From Neoarius graeffei (lineage: Eukaryota; Chordata; Actinopteri; Siluriformes; Ariidae): a DNA stretch of 64,000 bases. The DNA lies in contig NC_083570.1 in the NCBI RefSeq assembly GCF_027579695.1, positions 3,937,001 to 4,001,000 of the forward strand, read 5' to 3'. Position 1 is the stretch's first letter. Each line of letters begins with the position of its first letter. Below, piece after piece: positions 31,262 through 42,496 of this stretch. The notes below the pieces were generated by a model. That model was not told the origin of the DNA. It was given only the letters and a program-made list of their open reading frames with translations, and ran no database searches. A program made the position numbers and the translations under genes.

Positions 31262-31995
31262 CGTCCTACAGGCTACAGAGGAGAGGGACCATCCGGCTTG
31301 TTATCAGTGCATGGTTTAAAAGCCAGCATCTGTGACGGTATGAGGGGGCATTAGTACACATGGCATGGGGAGCTTGTACATCTGGGAAGGCATCATTAAT
31401 GCTGAATGATATAAACATGTTTCAGAGCAACATGCTGCCATTAAGATGACATCTCTTTCAGGGAAGATCTTCCTAATTTCAGCAGGATAAACTGCAATCT
31501 GCACATATTACAACTGCATGGCTTCAGAGTAAAGGAGTCGATGCTAAACTGGCCTGCTGCAGTCCAGACCTGTTTCCTACTGAAAACATCTGGTGCATTA
31601 GGAAACGAAAAACATGACAAAAGGAGACCCCGAACTGTTGAGCTAATGAAATTGTATATCAGGGAAGAACGGGACAACATTTCACTTCCAAAACTACAGC
31701 ACTTGGTCTCCTCAGTTCCCAAACGTTTACAGAGTATTGTTCAAAGTAGAGGTGATGCAACACAGTGGTAAACATGCTCTTGTTCTTTCTTGAACTTTCT
31801 TGAAATATGTTGCTGGCATTGAATTCAAAATGAGTGTATATTTTTCAAAAAAACAATAAAATTTCACAGTTTCAACATTTGATATGTTGTCTTTGTACTA
31901 TTTTCAATGAAATATAAAGTTTCCAAGATTTGCAAATCATCACATTCTGTTTTTATTTATATTTTACAGTGTCCAAACTTTTTAGAAACAGGGTT
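31262..31995 (+). mobile_element. Tc1-family transposon relic (second family)
   Basis: Degenerate plus-strand transposase C-terminus (MLNWPAA, RRPRTVELMKLYIREERDNISLPKLQ, SVPKRLQSIVQSRGDATQW), with the D34E-type WP-S-DLSP region lost. It ends with the usual 3' sequence (ttgtactattttcaatgaaa, gtccaaactttttagaaac). It differs from the CAGTGGTGC family. Confidence 0.75.
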
Positions 31996-33347
31996 ATACA
32001 TAATACCATCACCTTGCGTGAGTCTGACTCTCATTCGGCTGATGTGAGCACTTGATAATATTCTGATCCTGTTAGAGATTATCTGATAAATGTCAGGAAG
32101 GTTGTATTGTAGTTAGTGAACTGTTATTTAATTCAGCCGAGTTCAGAAAGAGTTCTGTACTAGAGCTGATTAAAATGCTGCAAATATATATTTTAAATAT
32201 TGTTTATTCATTTTTAATACAAATAATCAATTAATGAAAAATAGTTGACAGATGAATTGAATATCAGAATAATCTGTAGTTGCAGCTCTACATTTTACTA
32301 AAATGGATTTGATTGGAAGTTTTAAATACAATTAAAGCACAGAAACAAGAATAATTGACTTGATATCCAGTGAAAAGGAAAAAAAAATGATTTGTATCTT
32401 TAAGATTTATAAAGAGCTCATTGTAATGATAGAAATGAAAATGCAGGCAATAAAAGTTTGGAGATTTGTTTGTGCTTTATAGTGTTTTATAAACTCAGTT
32501 AAAGACTTTACTCCACTCCTGCTACTAATTTTCTCCTCATACACATTCACACTCATGGAAAACAACTGAAATAAAAATAATTAACACAAGATTCAGTTCA
32601 TTCAGATTTATGAACTATATTATCTTTAGCAATAACTCCCAATACTAGTGACAGAGAGACTGTAAAATGTTCACCATGTAAAGCTACTGCACTCCATCAT
32701 ACATCACCATTCTACTCACACAGGCTAACCGGTTAGCATTAGGCACCAACAAGCTTTAAACATCACTAATGTACCGAATACACACAAACACTCGCCGCTA
32801 CAGTGATTTTAACAGCACAGACTCACTAAAAGGTGCCAAAATTTACACAAAATCACCAAAAATCTCTATTTTTAAAGTGCTTAAAGACAGATAATGGCAT
32901 TTGGGCATTTTCACTACTGCTCATTTGTCCCTCTGCTGGTGAAACTACTGTTCACACAATTCTCATCTCTGTCTTTTATTTCCTGAAATCTTCCATCATA
33001 AACTCTCTGACAGGTTTACAGAGCTCTCAGTGGATCTGCACCCTCATGTATTTCAGAAACCCTCACACACTCTGTTCCAAATCAGGGTTTTAGGTCATTA
33101 AGTGGGTTCTTTATCTTCATTTGTGTGGAAAACTTGTGTAAAACAGAGATTTGTAGTATCAGTAGTAATATTACTTCATTAAGTATTGTAGATACAAACT
33201 GCAAAATAACACACATCTTGTTTGTAGCTGTTTTAGAAATAAATGAATGGTCATTTTGGCTTGACAGATATCAGCTATTATTATTTATTAGATATTAATT
33301 TCATTAAATATCAGAGACTCATTACACTAATGAATCTTGTGATTGCA
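31996..33347. other. TRIM 5' flank, no gene seen
   Basis: About 1.1 kb of this (32030-33110) recurs inverted at 47995-49040. Short open frames exist, but the copies do not keep them in common. Confidence 0.6.
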
Positions 33348-33703
33348 GGGCGGCACGGTGGTGGAGTGGTTAGCGCTGTCACCTCACAGCAAGAAGGTCC
33401 GGGTTCGAGCCCCGGGGCCGGCGAGGGCCTTTCTGTGCGGAGTTTGCATGTTCTCCCCGTGTCCGCGTGGGTTTCCTCCGGGTGCTCCGGTTTCCCCCAC
33501 AGTCCAAAGACATGCAGGTTAGGTTCACTGGTGACTCTAAATTGAGCGTAGGTGTGAATGGGAGTGTAAATGGTTGTTTGTGTGTCAGCCCTGTGATGGC
33601 CTGGCGACTTGTCCTGGGTAAACCCCGCCTCTTACCCATAGTCAGCTGGGATAGGCTCCAGCTTACCCACGACCCTGCACAGGATAAGCAGTTATGGATG
33701 GGC
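33348..33703 (+). mobile_element. SINE, complete
   Basis: Plus-strand copy with GGGCGGCACGGTGGTGGAG head, B-box GGTTCGAGCCCC, and 'gataagcagttatggatggg' end. Counterpart of the truncated 17281-17605. Confidence 0.88.
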
Positions 33704-33975
33704 TTCAGTGTTTCCTGAAGCTTCATCTGGCCATCATTATCCATGTGTATTTCATGAAATTAATCCTAATCAGTGCGGCTACATGGGTTATATTTCTGCA
33801 CTGAAGACAGATGAAATGGTTAATAGAGGAGTGTTAATGACCTCTTTGTGTTTGTGCTCCTCCTCTCTCTATCACTCTGTCTCTCTCTCCCCTTTGTCTC
33901 ACACACACAGAATAAGGAAGTCACTCCTTTCAGACAAAACAAAACTGATCTCTCTCTCAGTGCGATTTTAGGAAA

Positions 33976-36900
33976 ATGGCTGAGGCCAGTATTTCAGTAG
34001 CTCAGGACCAGTTCATGTGTCCACTGTGTCTGGATCTCCTGAAGGGTCCGGTGACTATCCCCTGTGGTCACAGTTTCTGTAAGGTGTGTATTAATGGCTG
34101 CTGGGATCAGGAGGATCAGAAGGGCGTCTACAGCTGTCCTCAGTGCAGAGACACTTTCACGACAAGGCCTGTTCTACGCAGAAACAACATGCTGGATGAA
34201 GTGGTGGAGAAACTGAAGAAGACTGAAGTCCAAGCTGCTTCTCCTGCTCACTGTTATGCTGGACCTGGAGATGTGGAGTGTGATATCTGCACCGGGAGAA
34301 AACACAAAGCCATCAAGTCCTGTCCAATCTGTGTATTTTCTTATTGTGAAACTCATCTGAAACCTCATCTTGAAGACCCTACTTTGCAAACACACACATT
34401 AATTGAAGCCTCAGCAAAACTCCAAGAGAAGATCTGCTCTGAACATAACAAGCTGATTGAGATCTACTGTCAGACTGATCAAGCCTGCATCTGTTATTTG
34501 TGTACAATGGATCGTCACAAAGGTCACGACACCGTCACAGCCACAGTAGAAAGAGCTGAGAAACAGGTGAGAACTAGAAATCTTTCCAGAATTAAATCAT
34601 CTTAATTATAGTTTCCCATCTAGAAACAGGTGCTTTAGTCAGTGATATGATTTGAACTTTAATTTCAATGTTTGTATCAATCAGAAGGATTCTGTAAAAG
34701 CTGATTAAAATTGTCTGTGTTCTGGTGAACAGAGTGTTAAATTTATCTTCAGTAATGGTCGTAATCTGGTCAAACCAGTTAGTGAACATTTCAGCCAACG
34801 CCTGTGACAGGGCGAGGCAGGTGAACACACACACACTTTTTTTTTTTTACTTTTTATGATCCTTTATTTTTTACAAAAGTCGCATTAGATAATAAAATTA
34901 ATGTGAATTAATAAATAAATATTTAATAAAGCATTTTAAATAAATTTGGCTAAATATAACAGTGCACAGTGTGAGTTAAGTTATTGCAGTGATTCTGCAA
35001 TGCAGGTTTTGTGTAAAACAAAGTTCTTCTTCCACTACCGAGCACAGAGCCTCCTCACAACACCACACTGTCTTAAACATTTCCATATCACCCATACTCT
35101 TAAAAAAAATAAAATCAATCAAAACTCTGGATTTAGTCAGTCTGGACAGAATTCTCTCAGGGTCACAGTCTGTGTTTTGTGCCATTTTGTTTTTTCTACT
35201 TCAGTAGATTGCCATTTTGGCCTGGCCAGGGTTAACAGTAACCAGCTGACACATGGATTTGTTTCTCCGGACATATTTAAAACCAAAAATAAAAAGCTGA
35301 AAGGTAAAATTCATATCAAATGATCTTAAAATGTCCCCCAACCAATAAAACAGTGACTGCAACCTGACGCAATGTAAAAAGACATAAAAAACAGTTTCTC
35401 TCGGAGAACAAAAGGGACACTCTTGGGTGACCTCAGGGTTTAAAATGGAGATAAAAGAATTCACAGACACTGTACAATGTAAAATCTTCCACCTCCAAAT
35501 CAATCAGAAGGATTCTGTAAAAACTGATTAAAATTGTATGTGTTCTGGTTAACAGTGTTAAATCTCTCTTCGGTGAGAGTCGTAATCTGGTCAGACCAGT
35601 TACTCAACATTTCAACATTTCACACACGCAGAGAATATTTTGGCAAAACAAACAAACAAAGCTGTTATAATGAGCTCCACCCTTCTCGGAAGGCTTTTCA
35701 CTAGATTTTGGGGTGTGGCGGTGGGGTTAGTGTTCATTCAGCTACAGTGGTGCTTGAAAGTTTGTGAACCCTTTAGAATTCTCTATATTTCTGCATAAAT
35801 ATGACCTAAAACAACATCAGATTTTTATACAAGTCCTAAAAGTAGATAAAGAGAACCCAGTTAAACAAATGAGACAAAAATATTATACTTGGTCAATTAT
35901 TTATTGAGGAAAATGATCCAATATTACATATCTGTGAGTGGCAAAAGTATGTGAACCTTTGCTTTCAGTATCTGGTGTGACCCCCTTGTGCAGCAATAAC
36001 TGCAACGAAACGTTTGCGGTAACTGTTGATCAGTCCTGCACACCGGCTTGGAGGAATTTTAGCCCGTTCCTCCATACAGAACAGCTTCAACTCTGGGATG
36101 TTTGTGGGTTTCCTCACATGAACTGCTCGCTTCAGGTCCTTCCACAACATTTCGATTGGATTCAGCGCTGCTCTTGCTCCTTGCGGAGGGTGATCAGGGC
36201 TTGGTACTGACTTTCTTGGGTAGCAGCAAGGGCATAGGTGACATTCTTGAGCGGGGAGGAATCCACTGGTGGTTAACTTCAGTATTCCTGGCTTTCGGCA
36301 CCACTGTTATATGTCCCTGAGGTGGGTGGAATACTGAAGTGCAGACAGGCGGGAAATGGTGTTGAACACAGTCTCTTTTATTTGTCAGTTTGGCTTTTCA
36401 GCTTTAACATTATGTCTTGTCACACATATATACATGTTCTCCAGTCAGGAGACAACCACTTCTTCGCTCTCCCCCTCTTTTTCATGACTCTGTCATTCCT
36501 GCAAAACAGACACCCACACATCAGTTACCAACAGGTGAGATCACTTTGCCACTCACCTTCCCTGGCCCCACCCTCTATTCACTAACTGGTGCTTGACCAC
36601 ACCCACACTGCCAAAAACAAGAAAAAACACACACAGTACATAACATTCACAGCTGTAAGAAACATGAATGTACTGTGAACTGACATTAATATGGAACCAG
36701 TTCGCTCGTACTGTATAAAAAGCTGAATGTATTTTATTTGTCCTCAGAGTGAGTTAGAGGAGGAGCAGATGAAATCCCAGCAGAGAATCCAGGAGAAGCA
36801 GAAGAAGGTGCAGGAGCTGAAACAGGCTGTGAACACTATAAAGGTGAGCAGTGAGCAGAGACAGAGCTGCTCCTAGAAACACACACAACATGGACAACGA

Positions 36901-38416
36901 GTCATTTACAGTCCCAGTAAGAGAGGGAATGATAGATGAGCTTTAAATCTTGTGTGTATGTGTGCCCTTACAGCTCAGTGCACAGACAGCAGTGGAGGAC
37001 AGTGAGAGGATCTTTACTGACCTGATCAGCTCCATGGAGAAAAAGCGCTGGGAGGTGACGGAGCTGATCAGAGATCAGGAGAAGGCTGAACTGAGTCGAG
37101 CTGAACGACTCCTGGAGCAACTGGAGCAGGAGATTGCTGATCTTCAGAGGAGAGTCACTGAGCTGGAGCAGCTTTCACACACACGTGATCACATCCATTT
37201 CCTCCAGGTAACACTCACTGTCTGATCTACAGAGCCAGCTGTTCCTCACACACTCTCTAAAACACCTCTCATTAAGGGAACAATAAATGTCCCTGTCTGA
37301 CATCACAAGTGGGTTTTACATTTCATTTGCTTTCTGTAGGTTTTAGCTTCTGGAAGTCGGTCTCTTCTCTTCCAAAGACCAGATTTTCTCACATCCAGCA
37401 TCACTGTCCGTCAGCATCTCTCATTTGATGGAGTGAGGAATTCTCTCTCAGATCTGAAAAAGAGACTCGAGGAATTCTGTGAGGAGGAATTCAACAAAAT
37501 CCCTCCACATGGTAAGAGGAGCTGTTCCTGCTGGAGAAACACAGTGATGTGTTATTTCTTAGCGATGCTCCTGCTTTCTTTTCTGCAGACACTTTATTCA
37601 CCCGACACTTTGAACTAAAACACTGATTTAAAATGAATAAACTGACTGGATCACTTTAAACTCTTTCCATATTTTACACAAACTCATGTTTCTATTTTTC
37701 TCTCCACAGCTGCAGCAGTTCAGATCATTTCAGAACCAGAACCACAGAGCAGAGAAGAGTTTCTGAAATGTACATCTAACACACACACTTCACATAAATA
37801 TACTGTGTGAATTAAACCCAACATGTTCACATTGTTCAGTTTGTTTTTCTCTTTTATTTTAGATTTCTGTTATCTGACTCTGGATCCCAACACGGTACAT
37901 CGTCACCTCATTCTGTCTGAGAAGAACAGAGCGGTGAATGACAGTGGGAGGGAGCAGGGTTACTCTGATCATCCAGAGAGATTTGATTACTGGGAGCAGG
38001 TGTTGTGTAAGGAGAGTGTGTGTGGACGCTGTTACTGGGAGGTGGAGTGGAGCGGGGCTGGTGGTGTGGACATATCAGTCTCATATAAAGACATCAGCAG
38101 GAAAGGACAGGGTAATGAGTGTAGGTTTGGAGGCAACAATCAGTCCTGGAGTTTGCGGTGTTCTTCTTCTTTCTCTTTCTGGCACAACAACATTAAGACT
38201 GAGCTCAAATTTCCATCACCCTCCAGAATAGGAGTGTATGTGGATCACAGTGCAGGAACTCTGTCCTTCTACAGCGTCTCTGATGCAATGAAGCTCCTCC
38301 ACAGAGTCTACACCACATTCACTCAGCCTCTATTCACTGGGTTTGGGTTCGGCAAAGTTCCTGGGTTCGCGTTCTACTGGCATTATGGTTCTGCTGTGAG
38401 ATTGTGTGATCCATAG
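33976..38416 (+). CDS. TRIM E3 ubiquitin ligase (finTRIM/TRIM16-25-like), intact, 568 aa
   Basis: Paralog of the gene at 17881. Exons: 33976-34566, 36748-36843, 36974-37207, 37340-37511, 37710-37769, 37863-38416 (1707 bp, in frame, TAG stop). The RING is at residues 15-57 ([19 protein letters not shown]). Two B-box-type zinc sites follow, then the coiled coil, and a SPRY domain with LTLDPNT, YWEVEW and [13 protein letters not shown]. Exon 1 lacks three codons (QLS) present in the paralog. The RING reads PCGH, the commoner form, where the paralog has SCGH. The SPRY variable loop differs (RCSSSFSFWHNN against [16 protein letters not shown]). Intron 1 carries the same transposon relics. The predicted role is cytosolic ubiquitin ligase in innate immunity, by family. 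Confidence 0.9.
34960..35505 (-). pseudogene. Tx1/L1-clade LINE relic in TRIM intron 1
   Basis: Copy of the relic at 18880-19425, with the same stop (MAIY* then SRKNK). The region 35201-35503 is still open over 100 codons but has no start context. Confidence 0.7.
35743..36168 (-). mobile_element. Tc1-like 3' part in TRIM intron 1
   Basis: Same truncated Tc1 and same fusion to GMR1 gag as at 19662-20083. Confidence 0.85.
36169..36613 (-). mobile_element. GMR1 LTR, primer binding site and gag start
   Basis: LTR 36305-36613 (minus), primer binding site about 36287-36303 (TGGTGCCGAAAGCCAGGA), gag remnant 36169-36275. Copy of 20084-20530. Confidence 0.85.
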
Positions 38417-38988
38417 TAAAAAAAAAAAAAAGTGTGGAGTGTTTTCTGTAAAATTCCTGCACGTTGTTGTTCAGTCGTCTGTTTCACTAGAACACAATCC
38501 AGCTGCACAAAACATTCATTTTAATATTTAAGTTAAAACATGTATCATGTAAATGTATAATAATTAAAGTAGACTGCCTTTCAGATTTTTCGAATTTAGG
38601 CCATAAATAGAATTTTCCCTGATACCCAATTATTTTAGTGGACCGAAAGCTACTGAATTCGAGATTCAGACTTCAAATTTTATTACTTTTTTTTCCTAAA
38701 AGAACAATTAATGAATTTAGAGCCATGTGGCCCTAAATTCTCCGCCATTTTTTCTTGCCTCACCGTGACTTTATCCAACATGCTGTGTCGTGCATGAGGT
38801 GTTGGGATTTCCCTGTTGTGGGATACAAATTTGCAACCTGAGAGAACAATGGAAGACGTGAGTGTGCGCATGAAACATGGAAGACCGACTACAGTAACAG
38901 AAAGTGGGAAGAAAAGACTCTGTATTGCGAAGGAAAGGAAACACAGGACCAAAATAATAACAGCAAACACAAAAATCAAAAAGATGAA
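38417..38988. other. TRIM 3' flank, no gene seen
   Basis: Begins with an A-rich run after the stop. It matches 22391-23296 minus the SINE, which gives a clean empty site. No gene recognised. Confidence 0.6.
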
Positions 38989-39237
38989 TGTAACGGCTTC
39001 GCTGATATAGTGGACACTGAAACAGGCAGGCGGGATCAATGTCACTTTAGTTTTTATTTTTTAAACTGTCACTTAACACAAAACACGCTTTTCAGCAATT
39101 TCAAAATAAACTGTGTGCCACTGCACCGACATGATTTCAGCCAGGGGAAGAGATTTACACTGTGCACACACACACAGCATCTTCACCGGGCTCGTGCTCC
39201 ACTCACCAACTGGCATTTGACCACGCCCCCCGCCACA
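38989..39237 (-). mobile_element. Solo LTR, GMR1-like
   Basis: Counterpart of 23297-23571, with the internal CA repeat contracted. Same flanks (atgaa, gtgaa). Confidence 0.7.
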
Positions 39238-39469
39238 GTGAAAAAGAACCATATACTGTCTTGCACAACGAAATAAACTGCGCAGTATGATAGTGAATTG
39301 AGAGGTTGTTCACCAGAAGTTGTGCAATATACAGTAGGTGTATAGTTTAATTACACACATTTTCACTCAGTGGTCTTCACCATCGCAATGATAAAAAAAG
39401 AACCTTCTATGTAAACTATCTAATGCACAGGAATAATATTTACATTGTGAAATCAATATATACTTTTCA

Positions 39470-39846
39470 TTATCTCATCTCATTATCTCTAGCCGCTTTA
39501 TCCTGTTCTACAGGGTCGCAGGCGAGCTGGAGCCTATCCCAGCTGACTACGGGCGAAAGGCGGGGTACACCCTGGACAAGTCGCCAGGTCATCACAGGGC
39601 TGACACATAGACACAGACAACCATTCACACTCACATTCACACCTACGGTCAATTTAGAGTCACCAGTTAACCTAACCTGCATGTCTTTGGACTGTGGGGG
39701 AAACCGGAGCACCCGGAGGAAACCCACGTGGACACGGGGAGAACATGCAAACTCCACACAGAAAGGCCCTCGCCAGCCACGGGGCTCGAACCCGGACCTT
39801 CTTGCTGTCAGGCGACAGCGCTAACCACTGCACGACCGTGCCGCCC
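39470..39846 (-). mobile_element. SINE associated with a flank deletion
   Basis: Complete minus-strand SINE with (ATGAG)n tail and GGGGCGGCACGG head. No target duplication is visible. The flanks correspond to 23815 and about 24090 of the beta-1 copy, so roughly 275-300 bp are missing. Confidence 0.87.
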
Positions 39847-40862
39847 CAATGATGACATCGATTTGCTGAATAAAATGATAGGAATAAGCTTCAGATCAAC
39901 TTACTGAACAAATCTAAAATTAAGCATGAAAACATCATCAATTATGAACAATTAATCGATAACAAGGATTTGGAATGAGATCAGTGTAATTTTGTAGCTG
40001 GATTATTCAAGATTTCCTTTAGCAGTTGCTTCTTGAAAAGGGGCAGCGACATACTGTTTTGTAATTGTTTTTTTTTTTAGACTACTCCATCCAAAGGGTC
40101 GTCTATACATTAAAGTAAACTGTCGCTGATTAGATTTGGTTCGAATTGGTCTTGTTATTGCACTGTCTTGTGTTGTGTTTGTGGATATCTGAGTTATATA
40201 TAATACTTTCTCTGTAATGTGCTGGTAAACATCAACTTCCATAGATGATTTTGTGAACAAAAAGACTAATCTGTAATTTGTTAATGTCATATATTGTTAA
40301 TCCTTTTAAGTCATGAAACTAATTTGTTGAAGGGAATGTATATGACACATTTGAAGCGATCCTAATAAAGCGTTTCTGTAGTAAGAGCAGTGGCTTTAGC
40401 GTTGTTGGATAAGTGCTTGCCCATATAATATTACAGTATGTTCGGTATGGGCAAATCTAGGTGTAGTATAGAATCATAAGTGTTTTTTGTGATAGTAAAT
40501 TTCCAACCTTTCGTATTATTCCGATATTTTTGTCTATCTTTTTGCTAATGAGCTCAACATGATTTTTCCATGCAAGTTTTTCATCTATTAAAACACCTAA
40601 GAAGCGTGTCTCTGTATGTTGTCAATATATATTCTGGCATTTTTATGACACTATTTTTTACTTTTTCCCACAAAGATGATGAAATTTGTTTTTTTTTTAT
40701 ATTTAAGGACAGTTTGTTTGCTCAAAACCACTTTTTTACCCCACTCATTTCAGAATTCATGGAGCTAACTAGGACATCAAAATTTCAGTGGGACATAAAC
40801 AGGTTTGTGTTGCCTGCAAATACTAAAGTAAACAGTTTTTTGGATACAAATGCTAAGTCATT
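39847..40862 (-). pseudogene. Jockey-superfamily LINE, ORF2 3' fragment
   Basis: Counterpart of 24090-25085. A 95-codon open stretch remains at 40003-40290 (LTNYRLVFLFTKSSMEVDVY), but upstream blocks are broken. Confidence 0.7.
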
Positions 40863-40864
40863 TA

Positions 40865-42414
40865 CAGTGGTGCTTGAAAGTTTGTGAACCCTTTAGAATT
40901 TTCTATATTTCTGCATAAATATGACCTAAAACATCTTCAGATTTTCACACAAGTCCTAAAAGTAGATAAAGAGAATCCAGTTAAACAAATGAGACAAAAA
41001 CATTATACTTGGTCATTTATTTATTGAGGAAAATGATCCAATATTACATATCTGTGAGTGGCAAAAGTATGTGAACCTCTAGGATTAGCAGTTAATTTGA
41101 AGGTGAAATTAGAGTCAGGTGTTTTCAATCAATGGGATGACAATCAGATGTGAGTGGACACCCTGTTTTATTTAAAGAACAGGGATCTATCAAAGTCTGA
41201 TCTTCACAACACGTTTTTGGAAGCGTATCATGGCATGAACGAAGGAAATTTCTGAGGACCTCAGAAAAAGCATGGCTGATGCTCATCAGGCTGGAAAAGG
41301 TTACAAAACCATCTCTAAAGAGTTTGGACTCCACCAATCCACAGTCAGACAGATTGTGTACAAATGGAGGAAATTCAAGACCATTGTTACCCTCCCCAGG
41401 AGTGCATGACCGACAAAGATCACTCCAAGAGCAAAGCGTGTGATAGTCGACGAGGTCACAAAGGACCCCAGGGTAACTTCTTAGCAACTGAAGGCCTCTC
41501 TCACATTGGCTAATGTTAATGTTCATGAGTCCACCATCAGGAGAACACTGAACAACAATGGTGTGCATGGCAGGGTTGCAAGGAGAAAGCCACTGCTCTC
41601 CAAAAAGAACATTGCTGCTCATCTGCAGTTTGCTAAAGATCATGTGGACAAGTCAGAAGGCTATTGGAAAAATGTTTTGTGGACAGATAAGACCAAAATA
41701 GAACTTTTTGGTTCAAATGAGAAGCGTTATGTTTGGAGAAAAGAAAACACTGGATTCCAGCATAAGAACCTTATCCCATCTGTGAAACATGGTGGTGGTA
41801 GTATCATGGTTTGGGCCTGTTTTGCTGCATCTGGGCCAGGACGGCTTGCCATCATTGCTGGAACAATGAATTATAGTGGCGAATTCTAAAGGGAAATGTC
41901 AGGACATCTATCCATGAACTGAATCTCAAGAGAAGGCGGGTCATGCAGCAAGACAACAAGCCTAAGCACACAAGTCATTCTACCAAAGAATAGTTAAAAA
42001 TGAAAAAAGTTAATGTTTTGGAATGGCCAAGTCAAAGTCCTGACCTTCATCCAATCGAAATGTTGTGGAAGGACCTGAAGCGAGCAGTTCATGTAAGGAA
42101 ACCCACCAACATCCCAGAGTTGAAGCTGTTCTGGATGGAGGAATGGGCTAAAATTCCTCCAAGCCGGTGTGCAGGACTGATCAACAGTTACCGCAAATGT
42201 TTAGTTGCAGTTATTGCTGCACAAGGGGATCACACCAGATACTGAAAGCAAACATTCACATACTTTTGCCACTCACAGATATGTAATATTGGATCATTTT
42301 CCTCAATAAATAATTGACCAAGTATAATATTTTTGTCTTGTTTGTTTAACTGGGTTCTCTTTATCTACTTTTAGGACTTGTGTGAAAATCTGATGATGTT
42401 TCAGGTCATATATT
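40865..42414 (+). mobile_element. Tc1-like transposon with transposase pseudogene
   Basis: Starts CAGTGGTGCTTGAAAG. It has the shared TS*QLKASL stop (about 41483), an extra stop where SGRP is expected (SA*P, 41407), LWTDKTKIELFG, a deletion at the GTMN block and [19 protein letters not shown] keeps the third catalytic residue. Its 3' repeat is split by a LINE, with the outer tip at 45781-45847. Confidence 0.87.
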
Positions 42415-42496
42415 AGATTAGATTAGATTAGATTAGATTAGATTAGATTAGATTAGATTAGATTAGATTAGATTAGATTAGATTAGATTAGATTAG
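42413..42496. repeat. (ATTAG)n LINE tail
   Basis: About sixteen pentamers at the 3' end of the next LINE. Confidence 0.93.

Noticed and set aside
35201-35503. 100-codon open frame in TRIM intron 1
   Set aside because: LINE relic with a stop immediately downstream and a dead copy in the paralog.
38816-39010. 64-codon frame MWDTNLQPERTMEDVSVRMK
   Set aside because: Not kept in the two homologous flanks (22.9-23.3 kb, 51.3-51.9 kb).
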